From contig NMRA01000117.1 in assembly GCA_002633005.1 (NCBI GenBank), positions 124,001 to 188,000 on the forward strand: DNA of 64,000 nt, read 5' to 3'. The notes beneath the pieces were generated by a model, which saw only the letters and a program-made list of their open reading frames with translations, ran no database searches and had not been told where the DNA came from. This stretch comes from Phoronis australis (Eukaryota > Phoronida > Phoronidae). Below are positions 1-11,167 of the stretch, piece after piece. Each line of letters starts with the position of its first letter. Position 1 is the stretch's first letter. Both the position numbers and the translations under genes were made by a program.

Positions 1-2320
1 AGCGATAAGATTTTCCAGTGCGTCGCCAAATGGTGGTAAAATTGTCATAACAGCGGATTTTCCCAACAAGGTCGTGTTATCCTCAGATTAGTTCAACACG
101 AATAAATTTATAAAAGTGCGAAGTAACAGTACAGTGCCGTCCCATAGTCTTGTTGGAGCTGATTCCTGTGACTGAAGAGTGCAGAAGACAAATGACAATA
201 CAGTGCTCCAGTTTGATTGCAACCATTCTCACATGGCGAAGTGCGCGTGTGCAATCTTCATGTCTTGCAAAGGTTACATACATAATCAGGATTAAATTTA
301 TGGCCACAGTGGTCCCGTGACATGAGTAGAACTATGTGCGTATTAACTGTAAAGTTCTGAGTTCAGAGAACAATTAATCAGTTGTTTGACGAAATAAAGG
401 CCCTTTCATATTGACTTAACTTCAGTCTGAGCGGAGCGTCGACGTAAACAGCGCAGTTAACTGGACTGTTCATACTGGCTTCGGTAGTTAATAAGCATCG
501 AAGTAAAGGATTGGTGACGCTGACGTCAAGGAAGTTATTGTAAGATTTTTTCAATGTGACAATTTGGGAACATTTAAATGTGCTAAATGACATTAAACTC
601 ATTTTTAAATCGATTGGTTATCATTAGAGCAAAAAATAAGTAGTTATTAGTGATGTCACTACTCTGTAACTGTTGACAATAACAGTGGCACCTGACGATA
701 ACTCCGGTTGGACCAGAGTTAAGCATTCATACTGCACTGCAGCGTCGACGCTGCGTCTTAAATCCACCTGTTAACTGCGATTTTAACTGGAGCTGTTAAC
801 TGCGATCCAGGACCGGAGTTAAGCGTTCATACTGACCGCAACTCCCCAAACCATCGACACATCGACGTTTGTAAGAAAGGCCCTTAAATGTTTGAAAAAC
901 TAATTCAGGTGTTTTTATGGTTGGGTATGTTTATGTTCTAGACTTTGAAACCCAATGAGTTGTCAGCATAAGGTTTAGAGCGGCTATCTTATCTCGTACG
1001 CCCGGCATGGCTAACTTCAGTTGCCATTGCGTGAAACACACTATGTAATGAAGATGAGAATCGGAGGTAAGCGGACATGAGCCAGTTGTCCATCAAAAGT
1101 TAATTAACTCTTTGAGGCACACTTTCCTTTCCACAGCACCCTCAGTAACCCGGCAAAATACATTTCCAGAAAGCTAAGACGGGTGTATTTCATCAAAATA
1201 GGGAGAATTTGACACTTTTCCGTGGGGTACGAGAATTGTTCAAAATCCGAGAGCTTCCTTTCTAAATAGAATTGGAAGTGTTGGCAAAACCATCGTCACA
1301 TTTCTGTGGCCTGATTTTTTCGAATACATGTTTTATCTAGAGCACTGCAGTTGGAAAAAGTGCGGCAGACGACATCGCAGAAAGCGGGGTTCTGAAGGCG
1401 GCGTGGTTCCTGAAGTTTGCGAACATGGGAAGAAAATAAAATGACAAAGAGTTAAGTACTATATTTTGAAATAAATCCATCACCCGGGAAAATAATTTGT
1501 TACTTGTTGTTATAATTCACATTGCCAAGTCACCATCTCGGAGGCCGTCGTTGCACTCGTCGTTATTGTCGATCTTTATCTCTAAAAATTCAAAGACTCG
1601 ACTTTCTTCTCTAATAGTTCGTACGGACAATTTTGTCTCTATTAATTTGTACACGAAGCTCTCAAGGCAAAAGTAATTCGTACACTAGTGTACAAACTAA
1701 TTGAGAAAACACCATAAGCCCGAAGTCCAGTAAACTCTAAAAAGTTCAGTCACATCAGGTTTGCCTAGAGTATTATTGTAGCCTCAAATTTCTTCTAGAA
1801 GGTGAACATTATCTGTGCATGTACAAACCATAGTTATACACCCAATAATTCTAAACTTTGAAAGTCACTTAACTTACCTTATGACTTAAAGTCCACTCAT
1901 GCACAGTTAAAGTTTACCTTCGACGAGATTTAGGCTATGAAAATACCCAGTGTTTCAGTTAGTCCAGCCATTCACCTGTTACTAGTAATTGCGATTTCCA
2001 CTCAAATACTGAAAACTGGAAAGATAACCTTCGTATATTTGACGTTATGAGTAGAGCATCCAATGAGTGATCAGGAGAATCCTACACTTTTTACATCTTT
2101 TTGACCTTGGTATTCGGGGTTTAAAATATTCCAAATTTATCCACTTCCGTTTTTCTGACCACATGGAATCTAAAGTCAAATAAGAACCACGAAAGTTTAT
2201 CGTTGATCAGTAGCGGAAACGAGGGCCAGAAGGGGCAATTGGGCCCAGTCTGCACCCAATGGGAACAAAATCAACATCCAAAACAGAGCAAGGGAATGCA
2301 CAGCATTGATATACACTCAC
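1..2320. other. Intergenic, no gene recognised
   Basis: Nothing coding is recognised. About 390-860 contains repeated short blocks (GAGTTAAGCATTCATACTG-like at 717 and 819, CAGTTAAC-like at several points) and looks like an old repeat. A 14-bp perfect palindrome GTACACTAGTGTAC lies near 1680-1693. Confidence 0.5.
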
Positions 2321-2758
2321 CGTGTGCATTGTCGCAAGTGGTGAAGAAATAAGGAGTCGTCACTTTTTCATATATTTCCACGGTAGCTGGATCCACCTGA
2401 AAGCCATCATCAAATGAGAAAGCTCTCTTTATTAGGAACACATACACCAAATTCCATCGAAGAGCTGAAGATAGTGAAACAGATGCAAAGGAAACTAAAA
2501 TTGCCACAAGGAGACACTTGTAGAACAGTCCAGAAGGTTCAGTAGCTATCTTGCGAGCCAAAGTCACATGTTCTCATTTAAAGTACACGGCAATATCTTG
2601 CGTAACCTTTCTAAGTTTTGCTTTTCTAGTGAGGCCCAAGTGTTATTGAACTCTACCCAGGATTTAACATTGACCATGCTCTCTTCAGTAGAAATATATC
2701 TGCTTTCTTTAAGGACATTCCTTGAGCAGTTGACGGATAGGGAAGGAGACGCCAAAAA
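2321..2758 (-). pseudogene. Sialyltransferase-like fragment, frame-broken
   Basis: After a good acceptor (pyrimidine-rich, TATATGTCAG, edge 2758) the minus strand reads FLASPSLSVNCSRNVLKESR and then SWVEFNNTWASLEKQNLERL. The W-x-FN-x-T block followed by basic residues resembles the stem region of alpha-2,8-sialyltransferases (ST8Sia family). Just after ...LNENM the frame hits TGA in ACATGTGACT; skipping one TG of that doublet would lead into the other open frame TLARKIATEPSGLFYK. A further exon-like piece follows an acceptor TTTCAG (VDPATVEIYEKVTTPYFFTT) and ends at 2321 with a consensus donor GTGAGT. The catalytic sialylmotifs L and S are not seen. The family assignment is an inference from one short block; a chance open frame or a different gene is possible. 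Confidence 0.3.
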
Positions 2759-2888
2759 CTGACATATAAATAATAAAAAAGAAAGCACTCTGAAGAACGA
2801 CACTTGGTGAAGGAAATAAAAAATTTAAAGGTGAGATTGATGATGAAACCAAGAACATAAAACAATCATGACCCTTGCACTGATACGA

Positions 2889-4688
2889 TAAGAACTGCGA
2901 TCTGTAGTGTGCAAACAAACAAACAAAAAAAAATGAATCAAAAAAGGAACAGCGTCATCAGATAACTGCGAATAATTCAAAGAGACCTCCTAGGGAAAAA
3001 TGGAAAACATCTGAAAGTCCGAAATTATGTGCATTCACGTTAACTTACTCTCCTTAACATTAGAAGAACAAGGCCATTGGTAGCTGCTCGTGAAACTATT
3101 TACGTGGTAACAATAGCACACTCACAATCCGCTACTTCAGATCATGATCTTACGTCACTTTTTGTTTTTAACCTCCAGACTTGAGCCAGAGCTGATTCAC
3201 GTGTAGGTAAGTCTTATGGGAAAGTCTTTCAGCGGCGTAATATGATTATGAAATGTGTAAAAAGCGCAAATACACATCTATTGCCACTCTTTCTACAATT
3301 CGTNTAAGAACTGCGATCTGTAGCGTGCAAACAAACAAACAAAAAACAACAAAAAATGAATCAAAAAAGGAACAGCGTCATCAGATAACTGCGAATAATT
3401 CAAAGAGACCTCCTAGGGAAAAATGGAAAACATCTGAAAGTCCGTTCAAAACTCTATCTAACAGAGCAGTTTCACAAAATTCCACAAAATTTCGAAAAAT
3501 TTCAATTTTGCAATTTTTTAAAATTGAAAGTAAATTAACTAAATAACGGCAAGTCTGACTAAAAACTAAAGCAACATACTTGGTGAAATGAAATTTCAAA
3601 ACGCCTTCAAGAATGGAAATCAAGCCAACAGTGCTCTCCACAATAGGACCACACTTACCCCCTTCATAACGATTCTACATGCAGTATGGAAGATAGGGAT
3701 GTGTGCAATGTATGAGACATTGCGTCAGTCCCAACAGAGCACAGACACTTCAAACAATGATGGAAGCAGTGAAAGAGAATATGTAACACACTTTGTAAAG
3801 CGAGAGTTTTTCGATTTCAAAATGCTATTAATGTCAACAATCCTGCAAAAATTGGGATTGTTTTAAAGACCCCTCGACCACCACACCCCACGGCACCCTC
3901 GACTGACGGCCCATAACCCCCTCAACCCAGTCTACACATGCTCGACTGAACATAGAACCACGGGTGCTTGATAACCACTCACTACTAAGAAAGCATGATT
4001 CTTATATATGGTTACGAGTCCTCGGGAAATTCGAGTGCCAGTGCATAGAACAAGCACTGACTTGTAGGAACAACAAGATGGGCTGTGAGCTCGGCTGGCT
4101 TTTCCTTGTTTTTTGCAGTTCGCGGAGACTCGTTTCGACAAGTTTGAAAGCCATAAACGGAAAAAAAGCGACCAAATCAAATCAAAGACCTACCAATGTC
4201 GTTGCCAGCAGAGAGTAATCATTTCATCTGCTCTTCAGTGAATGGTAGATTCAACATGTTTTGGAAGAGTGCAAGAAACCGACGAATACGTAATTTCTTC
4301 AGTAAATATAGCTTGCAAAACCAAAGTGTTAACTAAAATTTATCTCAACATTGCAAGGAGTATATTGTACACAAATATACAACAGAAAGCAAATAATAAA
4401 AATATGAAATTATGTGCATTCACGTTAACTTACTCTCCTTAACATTAGAAGAACAAGGCCATTGGTAGCTGCTCGTGAAACTATTTACGTGGTAACAATA
4501 GCACACTCACAATCCGCTACTTCAGATCATGATCTTACGTCACTTTTTGTTTTTAACCTCCAGACTTGAGCCAGAGCTGATTCACGTGTAGGTAAGTCTT
4601 ATGGGAAAGTCTTTCAGCGGCGTAATATGATTATGAAATGTGTAAAAAGCGCAAATACACATCTATTGCCACTCTTTCTACAATTCGT
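2889..4688. other. Redundant contig join: both alleles kept in tandem
   Basis: The order is A (2889-3021), B (3022-3303), N (3304), A' (3305-3444), C (3445-4406), B' (4407-4688). A and A' are near-identical, differing mainly in an A-rich tract; B and B' are both 282 bp and appear identical. The single N marks a contig junction. The simplest reading is that two haplotypes, one lacking the 962-bp segment C, were laid end to end instead of merged. The duplication is therefore probably not biological. Confidence 0.85.
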
Positions 4689-5431
4689 TTTTAACAAACA
4701 CGGATACAGAACTTGTAACACATGTGTTTTTGTGGATGGTGTAACCACCAAATACCTATGATTCGGTCGAAACACTGTGCAGCATTGATCGTAATGTGGT
4801 GGTCTTAAAATTAAAGTTCACGATACTTCTTGTTAAAAATAGATGGAATTTTGAATCAAAAACTTTCGGTAAAATTTCAACAACTTTAGTGTCATTTTTC
4901 CTCCAACTACCTTCCGGATTTTCGCCACAACTTCTGACAAAAATCATCAACTCTTGCGATTAGCGTCGATTTTCATCAAGATTTTCACTTTACGACAAAA
5001 ATGTATGTGCTTGAACACGGTCACCAGTCGCTCTCATTTTGAAACGGCAAAAATGACGAAACTTTACAGTTCACACATGCTCACGACACCCACAAGAACG
5101 ATTACTTAGAATACTGTTGCACTGCGCAAATTAGATCGTTGCGGATTCATAAATTTGTGAAATTTGTTACTTTCTCAGGGATTTTAACCCAGGTTAACTG
5201 AAAATCCACGCTAATTTCTGTGCATTTACTTTGAAATTATAAGTGTAAATTAAATTCTTAATGGATATAAAACTCAAAACAAAGGAAACTGCTTTACAGC
5301 CTAGTAATATTAAAAGTTACTTCAAACTCGGCTGATCTGACCGAAGTGACCTCAGCTAAAACTTCACCGATATTTACAGAGAGAGCTTGTACAGAGGTCA
5401 AAATGTTATGAAGATTTTGAATATTCTATTA

Positions 5432-6733
5432 CCGTATTCGCCCTAATAAGCGACCATGCCCCTATAAGCGCCCCCCACGCATTTTCACACTTTGCTAAAA
5501 TAAGCGCCCAGTCCATGAACACCGCCATACATGCAAACAATGCCTTACCTACAGTTCTAAAATTCTACAGTAACGTCTTCAAATTATCAATGAAATCCGA
5601 CAGTCCTGAGAAAATCATTGTGCATGGAATTTGTAGATCACGAGTCTCGCCGCTATGTTGGTATTAGCCGTTACTGTACACTTCAAACTTCTTCCGCTGT
5701 ACTTCAAAAAGAACGCAAAAGTCTTGCTGATCTTGCGAGGGACGTGTCCTATTATGGTCTGGCCTTTCAGAACAGACGCAGCGTACTTGTCAACGGGATT
5801 GTATTGTATTGTATCTTTCCTGTACAGATCTTTTCCCTCAACAGGAATCCAGATCTCTTTGTATACGTGAAAACTGCGAATCAAAGACTAATAAAAACTT
5901 GATCTTTGTTAAAAGCACATGGCCAAGACGCGCGCACTACATACAAGTACCAGTCATCGAAGATTAGTCTTTGGGAACAATCTATACATGAATGAAACGG
6001 ATAGCATAGCAGGCAAAAAATAAATACTAGCACTTATTTCTGAAAGTTTCTAATATCGTAAAAAAAGTTTGCGTTATTTTTATTAGGATTTATTAAATTA
6101 ATCGTAATTGGTGTTTTTAAAGTCAAAACAACCCACCGATAATGAAGACTTCCGCACCCTTAAACCCACCGAATCTCCCAATCGTTAGTCACGTTTACTC
6201 TTGCAAATGAACTCTGGTGACACACACGCGCTCCTTCACTCACACACGCAGACGAACTTCGAACAAACATCATGAGACAATAGCATGTGTTTGTCCAGAG
6301 ATTTTTCTCGAGTCGCGGAGTGGGATCTAGCGCAGCTTTGAACTTAACATGCAGTAAATCCCGACTCCACGGAAACTTAAAAATGTTAGGGACGCTATTT
6401 TGATAACTTAAGAAGGACTTAGTAGGTAATTAGTTGAGTTGAAACTATATTTTTACTCAAGAATTCAAGTCCACCTATCAGCGACTGGAAGGAAGCGACG
6501 CATCAGTTGGCGGGTTTTTACACTGGAAATTTCTGAAAAATTCTAGTAATTTAATTAACAAAAAAGTTTGTATAGGTTACAGATGCATCACAGAGCGTAA
6601 ATTTGAAGAATTCTAGCTTACGATTTCACCTGTTTCGGAGACCGAGTTTCAACCACTTTGAGCTATAATAAGAACCCCCCTTCCTGAAGAGAATTTTTCT
6701 AACTGCCCTGGGCGCTTATTGGGGCGAATACGG
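5432..6733 (+). mobile_element. Non-autonomous TIR DNA transposon, copy 1
   Basis: About 1.3 kb bounded by inverted repeats beginning CCGTATTCGCCC and continuing AATAAGCG with one mismatch, flanked by TA on both sides (5430-5431, 6734-6735). Subterminal motifs of the type ATAAGCGCCC recur inside the left end. No transposase frame is visible; short open frames inside (for example 5618-5902) have no recognisable product. A homologous copy in inverted orientation is at 21369-22726. The TA flank would fit Tc1/mariner-type insertion, but the family is not proven. Confidence 0.8.
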
Positions 6734-6828
6734 TAGTTTAAATCTATCAGAATAGCGGAAAAGTGAAAAACAGATGTGTTGCATGTTATTGGCCAAACAA
6801 AGGCATGTGGTTCACTCAGGAATTTTTA

Positions 6829-6863
6829 CCGACCCGAAAATGAGGGATTTTCGGGCCGGTCTA
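6829..6863. repeat. Short perfect-armed hairpin
   Basis: CCCGAAAAT and ATTTTCGGG face each other across GAGGG, and the outer bases ACCG/CGGT extend the stem with one mismatch. It has no T-tract and lies in sequence without a gene, so no function is proposed. Confidence 0.4.
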
Positions 6864-7053
6864 TCATGACCAAAGCCCATAATGTAGAGGCAGAAAAACG
6901 TATAAATTGGGAACTAAACAGGAAAAATGCATAGGAAATCAGGTGTAGACATGGCATAAAAGTGTTCACTATACCTACGCTATTGCACAAGTGCAGGAAA
7001 CATGATCGCACCTGCCTTGCCAAGTTCAGCGTTTAGACATATCACTGACACCG

Positions 7054-8152
7054 AACAAGACGACTGCTCAGCACAAGTTGCTCCACAAAACTGCCAGACA
7101 AAAATAATTCTCAAAATTTTTATCATTGTTGTGAATGCCAATAATTTCTAAAAAGTATTGTACGATAGCTATAGTACAGAACATCAACGTGAAAAAACAT
7201 CAATTTTGGTGCTGTAATTCTTTTTTGCAAAAACAAGAATAAAATACCACTCTTCCGTCATATCATGTTCTAAATAAGTCAGGTTTCATTGTAAGTAGCC
7301 AAATTCATCAACACCACCTGAACAAATGTACATCGCATGTTAGTATTAATCATCTCTCAATCAAAAGTTCATAAATACCATTATTTAACAACCAATTCCC
7401 AGCATAAAGATCATATTTTGGTTGGAGCTATTTTATGTTTTGCTCTTGACAACAAAGAACTAACAATCTGTTTTTTATNAACAAGACGACTGCTCAGCAC
7501 AAGTTGCTCCACAAAACTGCCAGACAAAAATAATTCTCAAAATTTTTATCATTGTTGTGAATGCCAATAATTTCTAAAAAGTATTGTACGATAGCTATAG
7601 TACAGAACATCAACGTGAAAAAACATCAATTTTGGTGCTGTAATTCTTTTTTGCAAAAACAAGAATAAAATACCACTCTTCCGTCATATCATGTTCTAAA
7701 TAAGTCAGGTTTCATTGTAAGTAGCCAAATTCATCAACACCACCTGAACAAATGTACATCGCATGTTAGTATTAATCGGCTTGAGTCCCATGGTTGAGCT
7801 CAGTTGCCTGGCTGGTGACTGTCTGAAAGACTACAAATCGAACTTAACATGGAGTGGGGCCCACATACCCATTTTGTCATGTTTGTATTCAACACAAATA
7901 TGTATTCCATGTCTGCTTTGTGAATTCTTCAGCTTGGCATGATTCCCGGGCCATTATGGCAACTCCATGTTTTACGGAGTCATCTTTCACACATGACGAA
8001 AAGTGATTTTTCATATTTTCAAGCCATCTCTCAAACAAAAGTTCATAAATACCATTATTTAACAACCAATTCCCAGCATAAAGATCATATTTTGGTTGGA
8101 GCTATTTTATGTTTTGCTCTTGACAACAAAGAACTAACAATCTGTTTTTTAT
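7054..8152. other. Second redundant contig join with a 248-bp insertion difference
   Basis: The order is A (7054-7351), B (7352-7478), N (7479), A' (7480-7777), C (7778-8025), B' (8026-8152). Both A copies are 298 bp and both B copies 127 bp, with at least one substitution in B. The N is at the junction. As at 3304, this is best explained by two alleles, one lacking C, concatenated by the assembler. Confidence 0.85.
7778..8025. mobile_element. 248-bp insertion allele with short inverted ends
   Basis: Present in one haplotype copy and absent from the other. Starts GGCTTGA and ends TCAAGCC, a 7-bp perfect inverted terminal repeat, flanked on both sides by ATC. The empty copy reads AATCATCTC, keeping both ATC triplets, as after excision of a DNA transposon that leaves its 3-bp target duplication. 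No coding capacity. The short TIR makes the transposon assignment tentative. Confidence 0.45.
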
Positions 8153-9497
8153 TAAATTTTCTACACAGAATGACTGACAATGACATGTCCTAAGACGTTT
8201 TGATTACAAATCAGTATGCTCAATGCGCTGCCAAGACAGCAGTAGCCTTACAACATGTAATCTTAAGTACCTTTGCAACAAAAAATGTTCAGGCCACCTG
8301 CCAAGTAAATCCAGACATCTGCTGGTTGTTGAGAAAGAAAAATTAATGAAAGTGTAGGCGAGACAGTTCAACCAAGCACTACCATGAGTGGTGACGGTGG
8401 TGACATTTGGAAAAGCTGAGAAGTCAAGGCCTGGTCAGAAAAGTTCACGAAAGACAAATGGACTACCAAGCCACAAATTTCTATCAGATTTGTATCTAAG
8501 AAGAACCCGCCATGCATTGCCTAAGGCCATCTTTCATTTGTGACCTTTACAGTTTGTGTCATTTAGTTTTGTCTGTGTAAGAAAACATGGACCAAGATGG
8601 GCGCAAGATGCCTTTAGTCAACACAGGTATTTGCACAGTGCACTAAAGCTGATCCATTTGTCAATGTCTTCATAGAACATGAAATCTAAACTTAAATAAA
8701 TAAGTAAACAGAACATGCTCTGAAGTCCTTAGATCGCAGCATTCGTTCATCACTTTTAAAACAACACCAAAAGAAGCTGTGTCTATTGTTTACACACGCC
8801 TGAGGACATCCTTTTCTTCAAGTGGGGGCAACCATTTTCATTCAGTATTTATATCAAAGGTATTGAATGGCAATAGTAAAAGGAAATACTACTTAATAAT
8901 ACAAAAGCAAAAGCAAAAAATGGAGAATGGAGAGCATATGACTAAGTGATAGCAATCCAGTATTCGGCACTTCACACCAAAATATGACTGGAAAACTACC
9001 AAATTTTATCTACCTTTTATTTGCTTAAACCTGTGGATGCATAAAAATAGGTTATCTAAATTGAAGATGGTCCAAGAAACATGATCTATATGATAAAAAC
9101 GTTCACCACTTTCCAAGCGAAAGATTAACAGGAAATGTTTGCAGTCTGAGGGAAAGTAAACAAAAAAACAATCCTGCAGTTCACTAAACCCACTAAATTG
9201 TAACATCAACAGTTCAAAAAGTGCATTAATTAAAGATGACATGGTAATTTATCTCATGTCAATCGCCACATTCATACCTGCAGCCAGGTATTGCAATGGG
9301 TAGGTGCGTGCAGAATTGTAAATGACTAACCTCTCCCCCCCCTCTCCCCCCGGTCACCTTTCCCGAGACATCAGACGTTCACCTAACACATTCTTGTTAG
9401 CTTGGATAAAAACAAAACTCGGCTGTAGGTGGTGAATTGTGTTCACACCCATTGCATCCCCTTGGCTGAAAGCATGACAACAGTCAACATGGTTTCA

Positions 9498-9671
9498 TTA
9501 CCACTCCTTCAGTATCTTGTACTTTTGACTAAAACACAGTTCTTTAAGAATCATGGAAAATTTGGTTTCTTTTTTGACTTTGAGAAAAGTAACAGTTAAC
9601 TGTAAGGAAAACATAAACAGGAAGAGTAACACAAAGTAAAGGCAACTTACCCGGAAACCCCAACTGGCCAT
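9498..9671 (-). CDS. Possible first coding exon with a signal anchor (unidentified type II membrane protein)
   Basis: An ATG at 9671-9669 in good Kozak context (AACATGG) opens a 57-codon frame: a seven-residue tail MASWGFR, then a hydrophobic segment of about 20 residues (VSCLYFVLLFLFMFSLQLTV) and a basic stretch KVKK. This is the layout of a Golgi type II enzyme anchor. A strong donor (CGG|GTAAGT, exon edge 9651) lies right after MASWGFR, so the exon may instead end there and the hydrophobic part may be intronic. It is on the same strand as the exon-like segment at 2321-2758 and could belong to the same gene. No homologue is recognised. Confidence 0.25.
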   Translation of the reverse strand: MASWGFRVSCLYFVLLFLFMFSLQLTVTFLKVKKETKFSMILKELCFSQKYKILKEW

Positions 9672-10999
9672 GTTGAGTCTCTCCTCCACACCCGCTTCAG
9701 AATGCTTCACCAGATTCACTACATCGTCGCAGACTCCGGTTCAATGTGCTGAGTATAAATGTTAATTTATCTAGTTTTCTCCTTGATTTGCATAACAGAT
9801 ACATGTTCAGTCCAGTTCATGTAGGTTTTCTCCATGAAATCCTGCTCTGAATGTTCTCAGTTGGTTATTGACTAGGATTATATAATTTCCAGACATATCT
9901 CATTAAGTGTTGATTCACACAGAGGGCATCCCCTGGATCTTCTCATCACTCAGTACATACACCATGTAACTTTTGATAACATGACTAACTCTTGGCTTTT
10001 GTAAAAAGAACTGAAGACATAAGCTGCAAAAGCAATTGTACATTAGAAACCAGTTTTGACCCCTCCCCCCAAAATGACTTGATTCCCAAAATTCAGCACA
10101 AGACTTTCTTGTTGAAATCCAAGTTAACACAGCACTTGATTTCAGCAAGTGTACATTGGCAGCAGAAGCATAAAACACAAGGATTTATTACAGTCTTCAC
10201 AAAAGATGAAAAAAGTCTAAAATTAGAATTTTCAAAACACTCGATGTCAATACATTAACAATATACAAATGAGATCAGTTTCAAGAGATCAAAATTAGAG
10301 GTGGTAAAACCAATGATTTTGTTGAAGTGCCCTCATTTGATCAGACTGGTGCTACAAGATGCCAACGCCATGAATTTATGATATGGACCCACCCCCCAGG
10401 AGTTATTCTTGCACTATAAACAATAATCATGGGACCTTGAAGTTTTCACCCAACAAAAGAATGTCACCACTGTCAAACAAATCACTTTCAATCATCTTTA
10501 ACACACACCTTCACCCTAAATAGGAAACACCTCGCCCTTTGTGCAGTCCGCCAACACAGCTAGCTTTAACAGTAACGAATCTACAGCATTCAACACTGAT
10601 CTCACTCCCTTTTACCTCATTTCAGACAAAAAAGACGTCACTGCATTTGAAGTTTATTTTCGGAACATTACTGGTTTACTTGAAACTAACCAATCAAAAT
10701 TTGAATGAAGTTATGTCACCATAGCATTTGCATGAGCCAGTGCGAAGCAGCATTGGACTTGCCATCAACAATGTCTCTGGATGAACCAAGGCTTTACAGA
10801 TAATGTACTTAAAAGCACATCTCATTAAAGAGGTATGACATGTAGCTTACGGGACTTATTGTTGATTTGCGTGCTTAAATAGTCAACTGATATTATTCGT
10901 GAGCTGTGTGCATAGAAACAAAACAGCCCTAATGAAAAAAATATAATTTTGACACCTCGATATCATTCCATCTGTAATGATATCGACCACAAAATGGTT

Positions 11000-11167
11000 G
11001 GTTCAATGTAGTTGATGACTAGTTGTCAGTCCAACTTTGGTGGGTTCAATGTAGTTGATGACTAGTTGTCAGTCCAACTTTGGTGGGTTCAATGTAGTTG
11101 ATGACTAGTTGTCAGTCCAACTTTGGTGGGTTCAATGTAGTTGATGACTAGTTGTCAGTCCAACTTT
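11000..11167 (+). repeat. 43-bp tandem repeat, about 3.9 copies
   Basis: Unit starts GGTTCAATGTAGTTGATGAC and repeats at 11000, 11043, 11086 and 11129 with an exact 43-bp period and almost no divergence, so the expansion is recent. Confidence 0.95.

Noticed and set aside
3022-4688. Tandem segmental duplication
   Set aside because: Equal-length identical copies separated by a single N point to unmerged haplotypes rather than a real duplication.
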